A stretch of 64,000 nucleotides of DNA from Atriophallophorus winterbourni (GCA_013407085.1 JACCGJ010000645.1:62001-126000); one strand, 5' to 3'. Counted from the stretch's first letter, positions 36,701 through 43,783 are shown. A program made the numbers and translations. The notes: a model not told the origin generated them from the letters alone.

Positions 36701-38091
36701 AAGTAGATCAGTTTTGTGTATTATCTTGCTACAAGGAGGTATCCAAAAATGAAGCACAGCGTTTATATGCAGTAGATTGATACCGAGCAATGGACAATTA
36801 ACCATCATAAAAGCACGAAAAACAATAGAAGAGACTTAGAGAGCTACGGATTTAATAACAGTTAAGGCGGTTAAACATCAATTGAAATGTTCAGTTAAAA
36901 AAGCTTTAGATACAGCGTCGTGTTAAGTAAACCGGAAATCTGCAAAAGCCCAATGGACCCAGCGGCCCGATAAGGAATTAAAAAATCAAAAATAATCGTG
37001 GAAGCAAACTCAATCAGTTTCCATTTTTGTCACATGGTACGACGGTAATTACAATTGTTAAAATGTGCGTCAACAACTGGTAGATCAAAACGCTATGACG
37101 AACGGTTGCGTATTACGTAAGTCAGTGCCATGACAGTGAAAGCCGCAAGGAAGCTACCGTGCTGATGTCGCTCTACTCGTTCACGAAACTTGTTTGAATG
37201 CATGTTCCATTCGAGGTGTAGGCACCTCTTCCCAGTTTATTTGTGCTTACTCTTCTATAGAAGCCGTAGCAAATTAAGTCCCACCATTCCCCATCTTTTA
37301 CGATTTTACTTTTTCATGGTTGTATGGCAGTTAAGCATTCGATATGTGCTACCGGTGTAATGCTGTCTTTGATGATAATGATGAAGTCAGTGCCATCCAA
37401 CCAATATGTTAGCGCGGGTATGCATGTATGAACTGAAAATACTGGAGTCAGTCCAAGTGCCGCACAGACATAGACTGCAAGTGAGCTTAGAAACCGTCAG
37501 GTTGTCCAATTCTAGACATATAATATGATAGGACAATGAGAATCCTGCTTGTTTCCACAAGAAGTTCAGTACCGGTGGCACATGCGTTTAATACGGTGTC
37601 GCATACGCAGGACAGATGCGCATCCGTGTTAGCGAATGAGCGAGTATTGGCTCCAAATTTAGACATTTTAAAAATAAAAGCGAACGAAAATCACCTGAAT
37701 TATTGTGCAATCTAATTTACGACCGGTCTTGGTCCACATTGGATAAATTCCAAGTTTAATTCCAATCAGACCACACCGCTGAGTGACATTTGGAATCCAG
37801 GGTCTCGGTTCACATTGAGGTACAGTGATTGGGCTTTCGAGGTATTTCAACCTGTCCGCTAGAAGAAATTCTTTGTTTTCTTTGGTAATATCTTGATCCA
37901 GATCAGGGTTTGCTTTCTGTGTGACCCAATATGGTTTTTTTCGATCCATCCATGGATAGATCTGTTTGGACCCGAAACCAGAGAACTGGCGGCGAATAGC
38001 GAATGCAGCGGAAATGGAGAATCTGAGAGAGCATATTCAACAAGCTAAGCAGTACATACCGGGAGAACTGATAAAACAAGTTTGTGGTCAT
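16581..38091 (-). CDS. MRPL3: Mitochondrial large-subunit ribosomal protein uL3m, complete 7-exon gene (span)
   Basis: The protein belongs to the large subunit of the mitochondrial ribosome, where L3-family proteins bind 23S-like rRNA near the peptidyl-transferase centre. Joined exons are 38091-38060, 38022-37695, 36322-36052, 34414-34354, 29297-29183, 21125-21054 and 16856-16581. They give 1155 nt, or 384 residues plus TAA, with GT-AG borders and matching phases throughout. Human MRPL3 is about 348 residues. Residues 1-30 are basic and hydroxyl-rich, as in a mitochondrial presequence. Family signatures occur in order: a PPKRK block near 200, FRIGDYVDV near 222, [19 protein letters not shown] at 235-253, [21 protein letters not shown] residues at 277-293 (here RMPG), and a C-terminus ending PTISF plus an acidic tail. 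Introns are 37 nt, 1.4, 1.6, 5.1, 8.1 and 4.2 kb and hold most of the transposons between 17 and 36 kb. No promoter motif was recognised. Confidence 0.93.
16870..17379. other. MRPL3 intron 6 sequence, nothing recognised
   Basis: No coding or repeat signal. Copy 1 and copy 2 diverge near 17170, where copy 2 has an R1 insertion. Confidence 0.35.
17380..17690 (-). mobile_element. LINE-A terminal fragment
   Basis: On the minus strand it carries the CGTCGGCGTG…ACAACGC region and the CGATCATG…CACTTGTGTGG start shared with the 25425 and 7620 LINE-A ends. A 20-bp piece is tandemly doubled (CTCTCATGACGTTCT at 17500 and 17514). Confidence 0.55.
17690..18550 (-). mobile_element. LINE reverse-transcriptase fragment (LINE-A type)
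   Basis: At 17704-18078 minus, the frame reads [20 protein letters not shown] with the F-A-D-D catalytic motif, then [12 protein letters not shown]. At 18110-18550 degraded upstream RT sequence is visible. It is absent from copy 2. Confidence 0.7.
18555..18680 (+). mobile_element. LINE-A 3'-end fragment
   Basis: CGGACTGTTTAGTCATTC, then CATTCACGCGATTGTGATGT, then GACATCGACCGAAGGAGG match the LINE-A 3' terminus seen at 25665 and 58670. Confidence 0.7.
18774..18849 (+). ncRNA. Hammerhead ribozyme-like motif (third copy, partly decayed)
   Basis: CTGATGA at 18798-18804 and GAAA at 18818-18821 enclose a short stem II (TGG with CCA). GGTA follows, with predicted cleavage after A18827. Stem I can form between CTCCAC (18792-18797) and GTGGTG (18828-18833) with one mismatch. 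The stem III palindrome is mutated (AGCGGT). It shares flanking sequence with the 23224 copy. Confidence 0.5.
18862..19280 (-). mobile_element. CR1-like endonuclease fragment
   Basis: The frame reads [20 protein letters not shown], then [12 protein letters not shown], then [14 protein letters not shown], then LLFIGDFN. This is the AP-endonuclease domain of CR1-type LINEs, including the GDFN catalytic motif. It is absent from copy 2. Confidence 0.8.
19281..20280. other. MRPL3 intron 6 sequence without recognised gene
   Basis: The part from about 19586 is shared with copy 2 (from 48657). No exon or transposon domain was identified. Confidence 0.35.
20281..20690. repeat. Two-unit tandem repeat, period about 212 bp
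   Basis: Unit 1 starts at 20281 and unit 2 at 20493, both with TAGCATCC(G/A)GAACGAACAC. Shared blocks are GGACGTT, GAATCATCAAAAATGG, GTAAG(A/C)CCAG and GCTTGGAACA. The units are clearly diverged. In copy 2 (about 49912-50272) the second unit is cut by the RTE insertion. Confidence 0.7.
21054..21125 (-). CDS. MRPL3: MRPL3 exon 6 (copy 1)
   Basis: This is a 72-nt phase 0-0 exon covering residues 270-293, bounded by AATTTTTAG| and TTACAG|GTGATT. It encodes [20 protein letters not shown] then RGLQ. This is the L3 segment with the MPG-MGN motif that contacts rRNA. A second copy at 53773-53844 differs by Lys to Pro at its second residue. Confidence 0.93.
21329..21430 (-). repeat. R1 repeat, partial
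   Basis: GTGCTAAATTGATTAACCAG, then GGTAGTGAGCTG…GAAACCGGCTAGAGTCTCAC, then ATATCTGTCTAGACC match the R1 family on the minus strand. The homologue in copy 2 is 54038-54150. Confidence 0.65.
21431..22506. other. MRPL3 intron 5 stretch, nothing recognised
   Basis: Low-information intron sequence. GGGGATTAAGTGAC, GGTGATTAAATGTC and GGCGATTAAGTGAC form a small triplicate near 21878-21925. No coding signal. Confidence 0.35.
22507..22713 (+). repeat. R1 repeat (diverged)
   Basis: It starts ATCACAAGCTTGATCAAGGC, contains GTGCCGCACAGTCA and GCCTAGACAGATATGA, and ends with GTACGATTGCACATCAGTG. The copy-2 homologue is at 55198-55410. Confidence 0.75.
22991..23152. repeat. Long foldback hairpin (inverted repeat)
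   Basis: The left arm starts AAACCACGATGTTCAAACAC (22991) and the right arm ends with its exact reverse complement (23152). The outer 38 bp pair perfectly. After a 13-14-nt bulge in the left arm, about 20 more pairs form around TTATGGATGACCAAAGT. The loop is about 25 nt. It is conserved in copy 2 at 55699-55866 with few changes. Confidence 0.85.
23224..23309 (+). ncRNA. Hammerhead ribozyme candidate (type I, loopless stem III)
   Basis: The conserved core CTGATGA is at 23253-23259 and GAAA at 23273-23276. Stem II is GGC/GCC with a 5-nt AAACA loop. Stem III is the palindrome ACCGGT (23276-23281), with A15.1-U16.1 as required. The predicted cleavage site is GUA, after 23282. Stem I pairs CTCCGC (23247-23252) with GTGGAG (23283-23288). 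It is closed further out by CTCAC (23224-23228) with GTGAG (23305-23309) across an internal loop. Such minimal motifs are known from Penelope-like and other retroelements and usually act as dimers. Activity is not shown. Confidence 0.65.
23320..23517 (-). CDS. Unrecognised open exon-like frame with splice signals
   Basis: The frame lies between an acceptor-like TTGCACCGCCAG| and a donor ATGAAG|GTATGT. The 66-residue product starts [20 protein letters not shown] and contains the Cys-rich stretch [18 protein letters not shown]. Read without the acceptor, the frame extends upstream to 23568 (116 residues through to 23218). The translation is identical in copy 2 (56032-56229). No family is recognised. 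It lies inside MRPL3 intron 5 on the same strand, so it would have to be a separate or nested transcript, or old transposon sequence. Confidence 0.25.
24412..24660 (-). mobile_element. LINE reverse-transcriptase C-terminal fragment (R2-like motif)
   Basis: The frame contains [20 protein letters not shown] then KYLRW. This P-x-x-x-G-G-L-G-I-x-N-F pattern follows the RT domain in R2-type LINEs. The neighbouring 23812-24400 stretch may be further degraded parts of the same element. The copy-2 homologue is at 57116-57364. Confidence 0.6.
24710..25403 (-). mobile_element. Non-autonomous LINE derivative (5' UTR plus 3' end), 694 bp
   Basis: The element is flanked by a 10-bp target-site duplication TGTCACACAA (24700-24709 and 25404-25413); copy 2 has the empty site. 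On the minus strand it begins GTGGTTCCACGGTTGTCACA, which matches the LINE-A 5' end at 11345. It ends with an (AAT)n tail of about 48 bp (24710-24757). The coding region is missing, so mobilisation by LINE-A proteins is inferred. Confidence 0.8.
25425..25755 (+). mobile_element. LINE-A 3' end with zinc-finger tail
   Basis: The frame includes [20 protein letters not shown] then [13 protein letters not shown], a Cys-rich (zinc-finger-like) C-terminus seen in several LINE proteins. It ends GATTGTGATGTACATCCATA and CCGAAGTAGG. In copy 2 the same fragment is split by a CR1-like insertion. Confidence 0.7.
26141..26407 (+). CDS. Hypothetical small secreted Cys-containing protein (88 aa), copy 1
   Basis: The product begins [20 protein letters not shown], a plausible signal peptide, followed by a basic region ([17 protein letters not shown]) and five cysteines ([21 protein letters not shown]). 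It is identical at nucleotide level in copy 2 (59122-59388), but neighbouring sequence is almost as similar, so this alone does not show selection. No family is recognised. It lies antisense in MRPL3 intron 5. A chance frame is possible. Confidence 0.3.
   Translation: MCIKLMTIQFLISAALSGILSTGWGSYTELNALRHKKMFGKKHDYIKFGPCDCPVNGMRSGKCCGRLSHYWLPESLPSFLSRSNCTFE
26468..26552 (-). mobile_element. LINE-A 3'-end fragment
   Basis: Reverse complement of the LINE-A terminus: GTCGACCACGGACGTACATC, then ACAATCGCGTGAATTTTCAT, then CATTTTGAATGACTAAATAG. Confidence 0.65.
26553..27194. other. MRPL3 intron 5 stretch, nothing recognised
   Basis: Shared with copy 2 and about 99% identical by eye. No gene or transposon domain identified. 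Confidence 0.35.
27195..27470 (+). mobile_element. LINE-A 3' end with zinc-finger tail
   Basis: The frame reads [20 protein letters not shown] then [18 protein letters not shown], and ends with GTCGACATCGACAGAAG. It is the same tail as at 25425. The copy-2 homologue at 60176-60450 keeps an extra Cys ([10 protein letters not shown]). Confidence 0.7.
27471..28805. other. MRPL3 intron 5 stretch; empty site for a copy-2 MITE
   Basis: No gene recognised. TTAA near 28146-28151 (TTAGTTAAGC) is the intact target at which copy 2 carries the 577-bp piggyBac-like MITE. Confidence 0.5.
28806..28975 (-). mobile_element. LINE-A terminal fragment
   Basis: GCCTCCTTCGATCAATGTCG then ACCATGGAGGTAAATCGCAA, followed by a degraded zinc-finger region (CCCACAGCGCCTCC), is the reverse of the LINE-A end. 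The copy-2 homologue is at about 62450-62580. Confidence 0.6.
29183..29297 (-). CDS. MRPL3: MRPL3 exon 5 (L3 core motif)
   Basis: This is a 115-nt exon covering residues 231-269. It carries [19 protein letters not shown] followed by STKFHRKMG, the most diagnostic part of the L3 family. The donor is CAGAAG|GTGAGT, and the acceptor CCAACGCAG follows a pyrimidine-rich tract. Its 3' end lies 108 bp beyond the edge of the duplicated block, so no second copy is visible. Confidence 0.93.
29298..30152. other. MRPL3 intron 4, nothing recognised
   Basis: Sequence is outside the duplicated block, with no open frame of interest and no repeat recognised elsewhere in the window. Confidence 0.4.
30153..30376 (+). 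repeat. R1 dispersed repeat, representative copy
   Basis: The unit is about 225-250 bp. It begins TGAAAGCACAAGTCTGATCC, then GTGCCGCACAGTCAGAGACT, GTTGCCC…GGCCTAGATAGATATGA, a purine-rich stretch, GGTAGTGAGACTCCAGC and CAATCAATTTAGCACGG. It ends with a hairpin, GCACG ATTGCACATC CGTGC. About 14 whole or partial copies occur in the window. No Pol III boxes or tRNA similarity were convincing, and no consistent target-site duplication was seen, so the class is open. Confidence 0.85.
30620..30802 (+). mobile_element. CR1-like RT fragment
   Basis: The frame reads [20 protein letters not shown] then [20 protein letters not shown], the CR1 RT palm with the D of the first catalytic motif, broken by a TAA. 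Confidence 0.75.
31070..31480 (-). mobile_element. LINE reverse-transcriptase fragment of a third family
   Basis: The frame reads [20 protein letters not shown] then [18 protein letters not shown], matching the [12 protein letters not shown] and LY..FSCRVIHG motifs of LINE RTs. Near 31110 comes [13 protein letters not shown], carrying the ADD catalytic motif. Confidence 0.7.
31747..32114 (-). mobile_element. 5'-truncated RTE-type LINE 3' end, 368 bp
   Basis: The insert is flanked by GAATGTTC (31739-31746 and 32115-32122). The 3' terminus is (GAT)n-like, at the left. The right end corresponds to the last about 70 bp of the RT frame preserved at 62996-63063, so the LINE at 62691-64000 is a longer copy of the same family. 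Confidence 0.8.
32370..32905 (-). mobile_element. Penelope-like element fragment
   Basis: On the minus strand it has [15 protein letters not shown] then [17 protein letters not shown] remnants, matching the 5620 copy. The shared 3' tail is TCTGACAAGCTTTGTCAGAC then CAAGTGTGCCAGTATGAAC. GIY-YIG-like motif only; RT not visible. Confidence 0.5.
32923..33482 (+). mobile_element. SINE-like retroposon with AT-repeat tail, 560 bp
   Basis: The insert is flanked by a 13-bp target-site duplication TTTCGCATTCAGC (32910-32922 and 33483-33495). It has a GC-richer body (CTGGACCTTGACGTGGTGCA near 32943), a GCAACCGGGTAGTATCACG block also seen reversed near 49290, and an (AT)n tail at 33388-33455. No coding frame. 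It looks like a non-autonomous LINE 5'/3' chimera. Confidence 0.7.
33388..33455. repeat. AT microsatellite (two runs)
   Basis: Two (AT)n runs are separated by AGATTATAGATG. They form the tail of the SINE-like insert. Confidence 0.9.
33738..33966 (-). repeat. R1 repeat, full length
   Basis: GCACGGATGTGCAATCGTGC through GGATCAGGCTTGTGCTTTCA is the R1 unit on the minus strand. Confidence 0.85.
34354..34414 (-). CDS. MRPL3: MRPL3 exon 4
   Basis: This is a 61-nt exon covering residues 211-231, with TTTTTCAG before it and GAGAAC|GTAAGT after it. It encodes [19 protein letters not shown], the highly conserved L3 segment before the GFQG motif. Phases on both sides match exons 3 and 5. Confidence 0.9.
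34601..35061. repeat. Nested R1 repeats (plus copy interrupted by a minus copy)
   Basis: The plus copy runs 34601-34762 and resumes at 34997-35061. A full minus copy occupies 34763-34996 between CTCACTACTG and CAATCAATTTAGC. The arrangement defines both R1 ends (ATGAAAGCACAAGCC and CGATTGCACATCCGTGCA) and creates an inverted repeat of about 150 bp. It lies just upstream of MRPL3 exon 4. Confidence 0.85.
35062..35690. other. MRPL3 intron 3 stretch, nothing recognised
   Basis: No open frame, repeat or RNA gene was identified. Confidence 0.35.
35691..35850 (+). repeat. R1 repeat, 3'-truncated
   Basis: TATGAAAGCACAAGCCTGAA through TTTCAGCATGCAGCTC. The distal CAATCAATTTAGC and hairpin part is missing. 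Confidence 0.8.
36052..36322 (-). CDS. MRPL3: MRPL3 exon 3
   Basis: This exon is 271 nt and covers residues 121-211. The acceptor is TTTTTTCCAG|ATT and the donor is CCAG|GTATTT in phase 1. The product begins [14 protein letters not shown] and ends [20 protein letters not shown], both recognisable MRPL3 blocks. The exon lies outside the duplicated segment and has no second copy in the window. Confidence 0.9.
36323..37118. other. MRPL3 intron 2 stretch, nothing recognised
   Basis: AT-rich, with no frame or repeat recognised. Confidence 0.35.
37132..37383 (+). mobile_element. 5'-truncated RTE-type LINE 3' end, 252 bp
   Basis: The insert is flanked by a perfect 13-bp target-site duplication AAGTCAGTGCCAT (37119-37131 and 37384-37396). 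It has the same 3' terminal sequence as the 31747 and 62691 elements (CTTCCCAGTTTATTTGTGCT near 37230), with a GATGATAATGATG tail. It sits in MRPL3 intron 2. Confidence 0.85.
37440..37630 (+). repeat. R1 repeat, diverged
   Basis: GTGCCGCACAGACATAGACT, then GTCAGGTTGTCC, then TAGACATATAATATGATAGG, ending CGCATCCGTGTTAGC. Confidence 0.6.
37695..38022 (-). CDS. MRPL3: MRPL3 exon 2
   Basis: This exon is 328 nt and covers residues 11-120. After the presequence (…[10 protein letters not shown]…) comes a charged stretch ([18 protein letters not shown]). A conserved mitochondrial-L3 segment follows with [17 protein letters not shown] at about residues 94-110. It ends ATTCAG|GTGATT in phase 0. The protein then continues into I-P-D-N-H of exon 3, matching the order in animal MRPL3. 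Confidence 0.9.
38060..38091 (-). CDS. MRPL3: MRPL3 exon 1 (start of presequence)
   Basis: This exon is 32 nt and encodes [10 protein letters not shown] plus two bases of an Arg codon. It ends at the donor CCCG|GTATGT. The next acceptor, CTCTCTCAG, lies only 37 nt away. Reading straight through the intron shifts the frame and loses all L3 similarity, so the splice is required. The start is the first ATG of a short Arg/Ser-rich, acid-poor N-terminus that suits mitochondrial import. Confidence 0.85.
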
Positions 38092-38427
38092 TTTGTCATA
38101 AAAATGGTGCTGTTCACAACACGGCTTGAACCTTAGTTGTAAAAGTAAAAATAGCGTTTTATTGAACGTTTACATCGTCTAAGTAACAGTTTTGGCGAAA
38201 AATTCCTTTTTCTGGACTTCACTTCGTTTAAAAATATATTTAAGATATCATTCAGGAAGACCAAGGCTCGAATAGATGTTTCTAGTTTGATAGATCCAAA
38301 GACGAGAGTGCAATGTGAAATTACGGGTGCAAATTAATGCAGCAAAACAGGTCATTCAAAAGTACGCATTAGGCTTTGAAGGGGTTGAAAGCGGCAATAG
38401 GCTCTACTAAATGCAAAATGCACCTAC

Positions 38428-38512
38428 ATTTCCTGTTCTTTTTTCTTCGTCGTATATGTCTAGGCTTGGGCAACCTGACACTATCTTAGCCGACGTGCAG
38501 TCTCTGACTGCT
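38428..38512 (-). repeat. R1 repeat fragment
   Basis: TTTCCTGTTCTTTTTTCTTC, then ATATGTCTAGGCTTGGGCAA, then GACGTGCAGTCTCTGACTG. Confidence 0.75.
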
Positions 38513-38729
38513 TAAGCTCATGGGTTTAGCCTATCTACCTGCGCGTGTGCACATTTTACTGAACAGGTTAGTCGTGCCAACTTTATACAAAGGTGGCTTA
38601 CTATTTCTGCTCTGACTCGTTGCTCAGCTGAGGCGCCCAATACAAAAAAATCTTACCGTCGGTGTATATCCTAGACACCAATTGAATGTCATCGGTAACC
38701 ATTCCTCTGCAGTCTTGGTAATTATTACC

Positions 38730-39286
38730 ATCATCATCATCATCATCATCATCATGAAGCACAAGTCTGGAGCCAGACAAAGTGCCAACCAATATGAAGC
38801 AGGAAAAGCAGATAAGCAAGCGCGTGGAAAAGGGAAAGCAGGCAAGCGGAATACGCAAAAGCAAATGCACAAAAAAGCAGCTTATTTTTGTAGTTTCACT
38901 GCATGCGATTTTTTGGGTTTTTTGTTTTGTTTTTGTTTTTTGTTTTTTTATGTAAAATAATACCGAATAAAAAATTATGACACACATAATAAAATACACT
39001 GGCGCCACTGACTTCGGTTTGTAGCCATATCGCGTAAGGTTTCCAGCCAACTATTAGGTGGAGCTTTTGGACCCCACCCAGGCAAACGAATACGCCCAAC
39101 TGAGCCTAGCGCTACGGTGAGTTTCTTCATCCCAACGCGCCACGTTATGGACTGGCCACCCGATCTTTTCTCCCAGCTTCTGTCAGGTTCTGCGAATAAG
39201 GCGCGGTACGGTAAACGGTGAGTAGGCATTCTTAATGCATGTCCCAACCATCCCAACCATGCTCTAATTATATTAGAATTCTTCAT
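38730..39286 (-). mobile_element. RTE-type LINE C-terminus and 3' end
   Basis: The frame at 38975-39286 reads WLGWLGHALRMPTHRLPYRA, then GGQSITWRVGMKKL, then RLPGWGPKAPPNSWLETLRD then MATNRSQWRQC. This is the C-terminal region of the HmRTE-type LINEs common in helminths. The 3' UTR carries homopolymer stretches and ends in an (ATC)n tail (reverse (GAT)n) at 38730-38756. It lies upstream of the MRPL3 start codon. Confidence 0.85.
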
Positions 39287-39729
39287 TTGCGGCTACCGTC
39301 TGGCCTATTCAATCTGAGGTCTGCAGGGGACGAAAGAAGACTGTTGCAGATCGTGTCCGTTCCTTTAAGCCAGGTCACGGATATACCTAGGATTCCGGAA
39401 TTGCTTTCAGAGACTTTTTGCATGAGTCCAACCCATTTAATACGTATGCATTAGTGTATATTATGTTTATAAGGAAACTTCGACCGGGGCATACGACACC
39501 TAAGTTATGAGCGGCATCGGACTTAGAACACGAGGTACTATCGAGTTTTTATCTTCTGTGACAGTATTCAACAGCTATTTATGGTTTCCTTGTTGGTGAA
39601 AGGCTGTGGCGCAAAGAAACTTACTAAAAAACAGAGTTGAGCAAAGACGGATCATGGTTTTGTAATAAGCGTAATAAATCAGCCAAGTAATCTCTTTAGG
39701 GTTTTCTAATAATATCCGATCTATTCTCT
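39287..39729. other. Upstream region of MRPL3, nothing recognised
   Basis: No promoter element, gene or repeat was identified before the R1 fragment. Confidence 0.35.
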
Positions 39730-39838
39730 ACTTCCTTTCTCATATTTGTCTGAGTTTGGACAACCCGACAGTATCTTCGGCCACGTCCAGTCTCTGATTG
39801 TGCTTCACTTTGCCTGGATCAGGCTTATGCTTTAATAA
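39730..39838 (-). repeat. R1 repeat fragment
   Basis: CTTTCTCATATTTGTCTGAG, then CAGTATCTTCGGCCACG, then GCCTGGATCAGGCTTATGCT. Confidence 0.75.
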
Positions 39839-40003
39839 TACATATCCGAGCATTTTCTAATACATATATTAGTTTGGAAATTTATGAAGCATCGCGAGTA
39901 ATTATAAAACGTGTTTTGGATAAACATCCCCGATACTATTGCTATAGATCCATTCGCACTATGTATGAGCAGCGTAAACCTCATAAGGCCCCTTAGAAAT
40001 CCT

Positions 40004-41003
40004 NNNNNNNNNNNNNNNNNNNNNNNNNNNNNNNNNNNNNNNNNNNNNNNNNNNNNNNNNNNNNNNNNNNNNNNNNNNNNNNNNNNNNNNNNNNNNNNNN
40101 NNNNNNNNNNNNNNNNNNNNNNNNNNNNNNNNNNNNNNNNNNNNNNNNNNNNNNNNNNNNNNNNNNNNNNNNNNNNNNNNNNNNNNNNNNNNNNNNNNNN
40201 NNNNNNNNNNNNNNNNNNNNNNNNNNNNNNNNNNNNNNNNNNNNNNNNNNNNNNNNNNNNNNNNNNNNNNNNNNNNNNNNNNNNNNNNNNNNNNNNNNNN
40301 NNNNNNNNNNNNNNNNNNNNNNNNNNNNNNNNNNNNNNNNNNNNNNNNNNNNNNNNNNNNNNNNNNNNNNNNNNNNNNNNNNNNNNNNNNNNNNNNNNNN
40401 NNNNNNNNNNNNNNNNNNNNNNNNNNNNNNNNNNNNNNNNNNNNNNNNNNNNNNNNNNNNNNNNNNNNNNNNNNNNNNNNNNNNNNNNNNNNNNNNNNNN
40501 NNNNNNNNNNNNNNNNNNNNNNNNNNNNNNNNNNNNNNNNNNNNNNNNNNNNNNNNNNNNNNNNNNNNNNNNNNNNNNNNNNNNNNNNNNNNNNNNNNNN
40601 NNNNNNNNNNNNNNNNNNNNNNNNNNNNNNNNNNNNNNNNNNNNNNNNNNNNNNNNNNNNNNNNNNNNNNNNNNNNNNNNNNNNNNNNNNNNNNNNNNNN
40701 NNNNNNNNNNNNNNNNNNNNNNNNNNNNNNNNNNNNNNNNNNNNNNNNNNNNNNNNNNNNNNNNNNNNNNNNNNNNNNNNNNNNNNNNNNNNNNNNNNNN
40801 NNNNNNNNNNNNNNNNNNNNNNNNNNNNNNNNNNNNNNNNNNNNNNNNNNNNNNNNNNNNNNNNNNNNNNNNNNNNNNNNNNNNNNNNNNNNNNNNNNNN
40901 NNNNNNNNNNNNNNNNNNNNNNNNNNNNNNNNNNNNNNNNNNNNNNNNNNNNNNNNNNNNNNNNNNNNNNNNNNNNNNNNNNNNNNNNNNNNNNNNNNNN
41001 NNN
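40004..41003. other. Assembly gap, exactly 1000 N
   Basis: The round length indicates a scaffolding placeholder rather than a measured gap. The sequence right of it begins inside the duplicated unit, at the equivalent of 7175. Confidence 0.99.
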
Positions 41004-41449
41004 CAATGATGCCCTATGTGATCAAAACAAATTGATGTGGATACCACCACACATTATATCAAAACTAACCATACTTTCTAATGATTATTACTTCAATAAG
41101 CTAAAGGCAAAGGCTAAGAGGAAGCATGGCTCCGATAATGAGTTACTATGCATATTTTTACAACGCCAATTTCTGAAACAAAGAACTGTTTTGTCGAAAC
41201 GAATTGAATTTTATGTTAAATCTCGGCGTTGCTGAAATGACAGCTTAGAGCTGAAATCATTAGTGCAGGGTCCGAAATTCGATTTCAGTTCATACGATTA
41301 ACCGGGGTACCAGATGCATAGCTGTTGGTGAGGTCACAGTAGCGAAATAGCAAATATTTTCTCGTGTTCATTTACGACAGAGAGTATATTTAAGCAAGAC
41401 TATTAACAAAAACTGCAGTGTTTGTGGGCTTTTACGAAATACGCACTGT

Positions 41450-43380
41450 GCTTCGGTAAGTAATATAATAGATACCAGGACTACTTTTAGTTCACTTCCA
41501 TCGGTCAATGCCGACCATAGATCGCATGATTTTTCATGTATAAACAGCTTTTTGAATGACTGGACAGTCCGATTCGGGAGGAACAATCTCTCCGACAGCG
41601 CTCGCAACGAAAGACAGTACAAGCACATGCGAGTGACGTCTATCCTAGGTTCAGCAGAAAATTTGGCGCGGTGAAATCTTGTCAGGGGAAACTTCAGTTT
41701 TGCACAAACCACCGAATGGTCTCTGTCGCAGTCTGCGTTTGATATGATCTGGTAAGGAGCACACTTTCTATATTAGTGCGCCTAACAAGAACAAGATCAG
41801 GCTGATTCAATTCAATTCAATTTAATGGTCTACAAAGCATATAGCCTTACAAAAACCACAGAATTACGATAAAACATATATGTAGTAAAAACGGGATTTG
41901 TTTGCTTACTCATCAGTTCAGGAATCAGGTAAAACTCCATAGATAGATGATAATGCTTAGTGCGAGGATGTTTCCAAGAGACTTTATACTGTGGTTTTGT
42001 TTGAAAGAAAGTGTTACTGACCCAAAGACTGAACTGTGTGCACATTTCTAAAAGGAGTTGTCAATTTTCATTGGTTTTACCTACACCGAACCCTCGGAGA
42101 CAGTTTTGCCAAGACTCGTGAGCTGCACCCACTCTGGCATTGAAATCACTTAATACCACTACACAGTTTTTTAGGCATGTTTTGAAGACTGTTGTGATGT
42201 TATGATAAAAAGCGTCTTTTTCTACAGGTGTGGTAGAGCGTCGGTACATAAAAGTTGACCAACGTAATGGCACCAGCAATGCACTTCAGATTTGAAGTCC
42301 AAATCCGTTCGCTCCCGCTCGGTTCTGCTGCATTTAGTAGGTCGTTTTGAACGGCAGACCCAACTCCATACAGTCGAGGCTCATCGGAACCCCTTCCATT
42401 AAAAAAGGTGCAATCTCTATCTGTTAGCATACCAGTGTCTGGTAATCGCGTCTCTTGCAGAGCAGCAACGTCGACCCTCAGCCTTTATAGCTAATTGCTA
42501 ATCACAGTTGATTTTCTTACGACTCTGATATTCGAGACGTGGTCATGAAATCGTGGAAGCATTGACCGGACGTTCCAGGTTCCTATTTTCAGAAATGACA
42601 TTTGTTTTTTAGTAGTTCGTTTTGCTGGTGCGGAAAAACAGTCTGTTTGTCGGTTGATTCCTAATCCCCATGCACCAAATGAGGATAGCAGACCGTGGCG
42701 AGACGGCACCATATTGGCTGGGGGCTGCCCAGCCGTCCAATGAGAGCTGAAAATCTGCTTCCCGTATTACTATCCATAGGAGCGGAATGGAGTGTCCACT
42801 CCATTGATGCGTTGAGATGTACGCCAGTTCAGTTCAATATGGAGAACTAGCAGTTGCCCATGCAACAAGTGCTCCCTCTCCACGGCACCTCCGGAACCAA
42901 AGGAACAGCTAAGCTGATACGTTTGGACAACGATGCCGTCGCAGGACGTAGCAGGACGAAGTTGAATAAAACTTCGGACTGCCTAACGGGACTCCGGCTC
43001 CGGATTTTTCCTCGAGGTTGACACCTGAAACCTTTTCCATAATTGGATGTTGCCACAAGGCAGTGGAGGTTTGGGATAAGAGTTTACCTTCTTCAAGGTG
43101 GACCGCCTTCATGGACTTACGAGATTCACCTGCCCGAAACAGACTGGTTTTGAGGCGCCAGTCAGCCGCCATCACCCTTTCTCCTGTCAGTAGAAGCAGT
43201 TCCACCAGGTCACACAGGATCACGCGTCCAGGCCAGGAGCTGGACTTGGTTGACAGAGGCTATATGAGACGCGCGCCATTAGAGCATTTTGGAATTGGGA
43301 GTTTATCCAAAAAAACCGCTCCGGCCGTGACAACCTTGGAACCACCAGGACTACTAATCTTTGGTAAACCACGAGTGACT
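41450..43380 (-). mobile_element. LINE-A copy 2, internally deleted
   Basis: It has the same 5' UTR and endonuclease as 9588-11345, with YGVGSAVQNDLLNAAEPSGS and TWNVRSMLPRFHDHVSN recognisable. It jumps at about 41618 from the 3' end directly to the endonuclease/linker, so the RT region at 7789-9587 of copy 1 is absent. Confidence 0.8.
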
Positions 43381-43783
43381 CATTATGCACAACGCAAATA
43401 ATGGAAACTGAAGATCATAGAGATGCACGCGTTTAAACCAAATTTACAGGATGACACACCTATGATACGTGACAAGATCATTTAAAATTTGGTGATGGGA
43501 TCAAATAACCCACTCAGCACTCAATGAGGAAACCTAGTGCACAGAACAGAAACCAGCAACATCTAGAAACATTTAATGTCCCATATGAAGGACAACATCT
43601 ACAAAATATCAAGAGGGAATCACTTAATTAAAGAAAAAACTCTACCTGTTTTAGCGGCACACAGTTGAGGGTTATACTTTGCTAATTATCTTACGGCTTA
43701 TGTTGAGCTTAATATATATATATATATATTGATTAAAAATTGATTAAATTGATTAAAAATATTCAAACAGTATCATAACTTAC

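Noticed and set aside
38682..39050. Frames rich in Lys/Thr/Gln, Met or Asp near 38.7-39.0 kb
   Set aside because: They are translations of the (ATC)n tail and T-rich runs of the RTE 3' UTR.
39911..41050. Open frames of 337-374 codons on both strands
   Set aside because: They consist almost entirely of X from the N gap.
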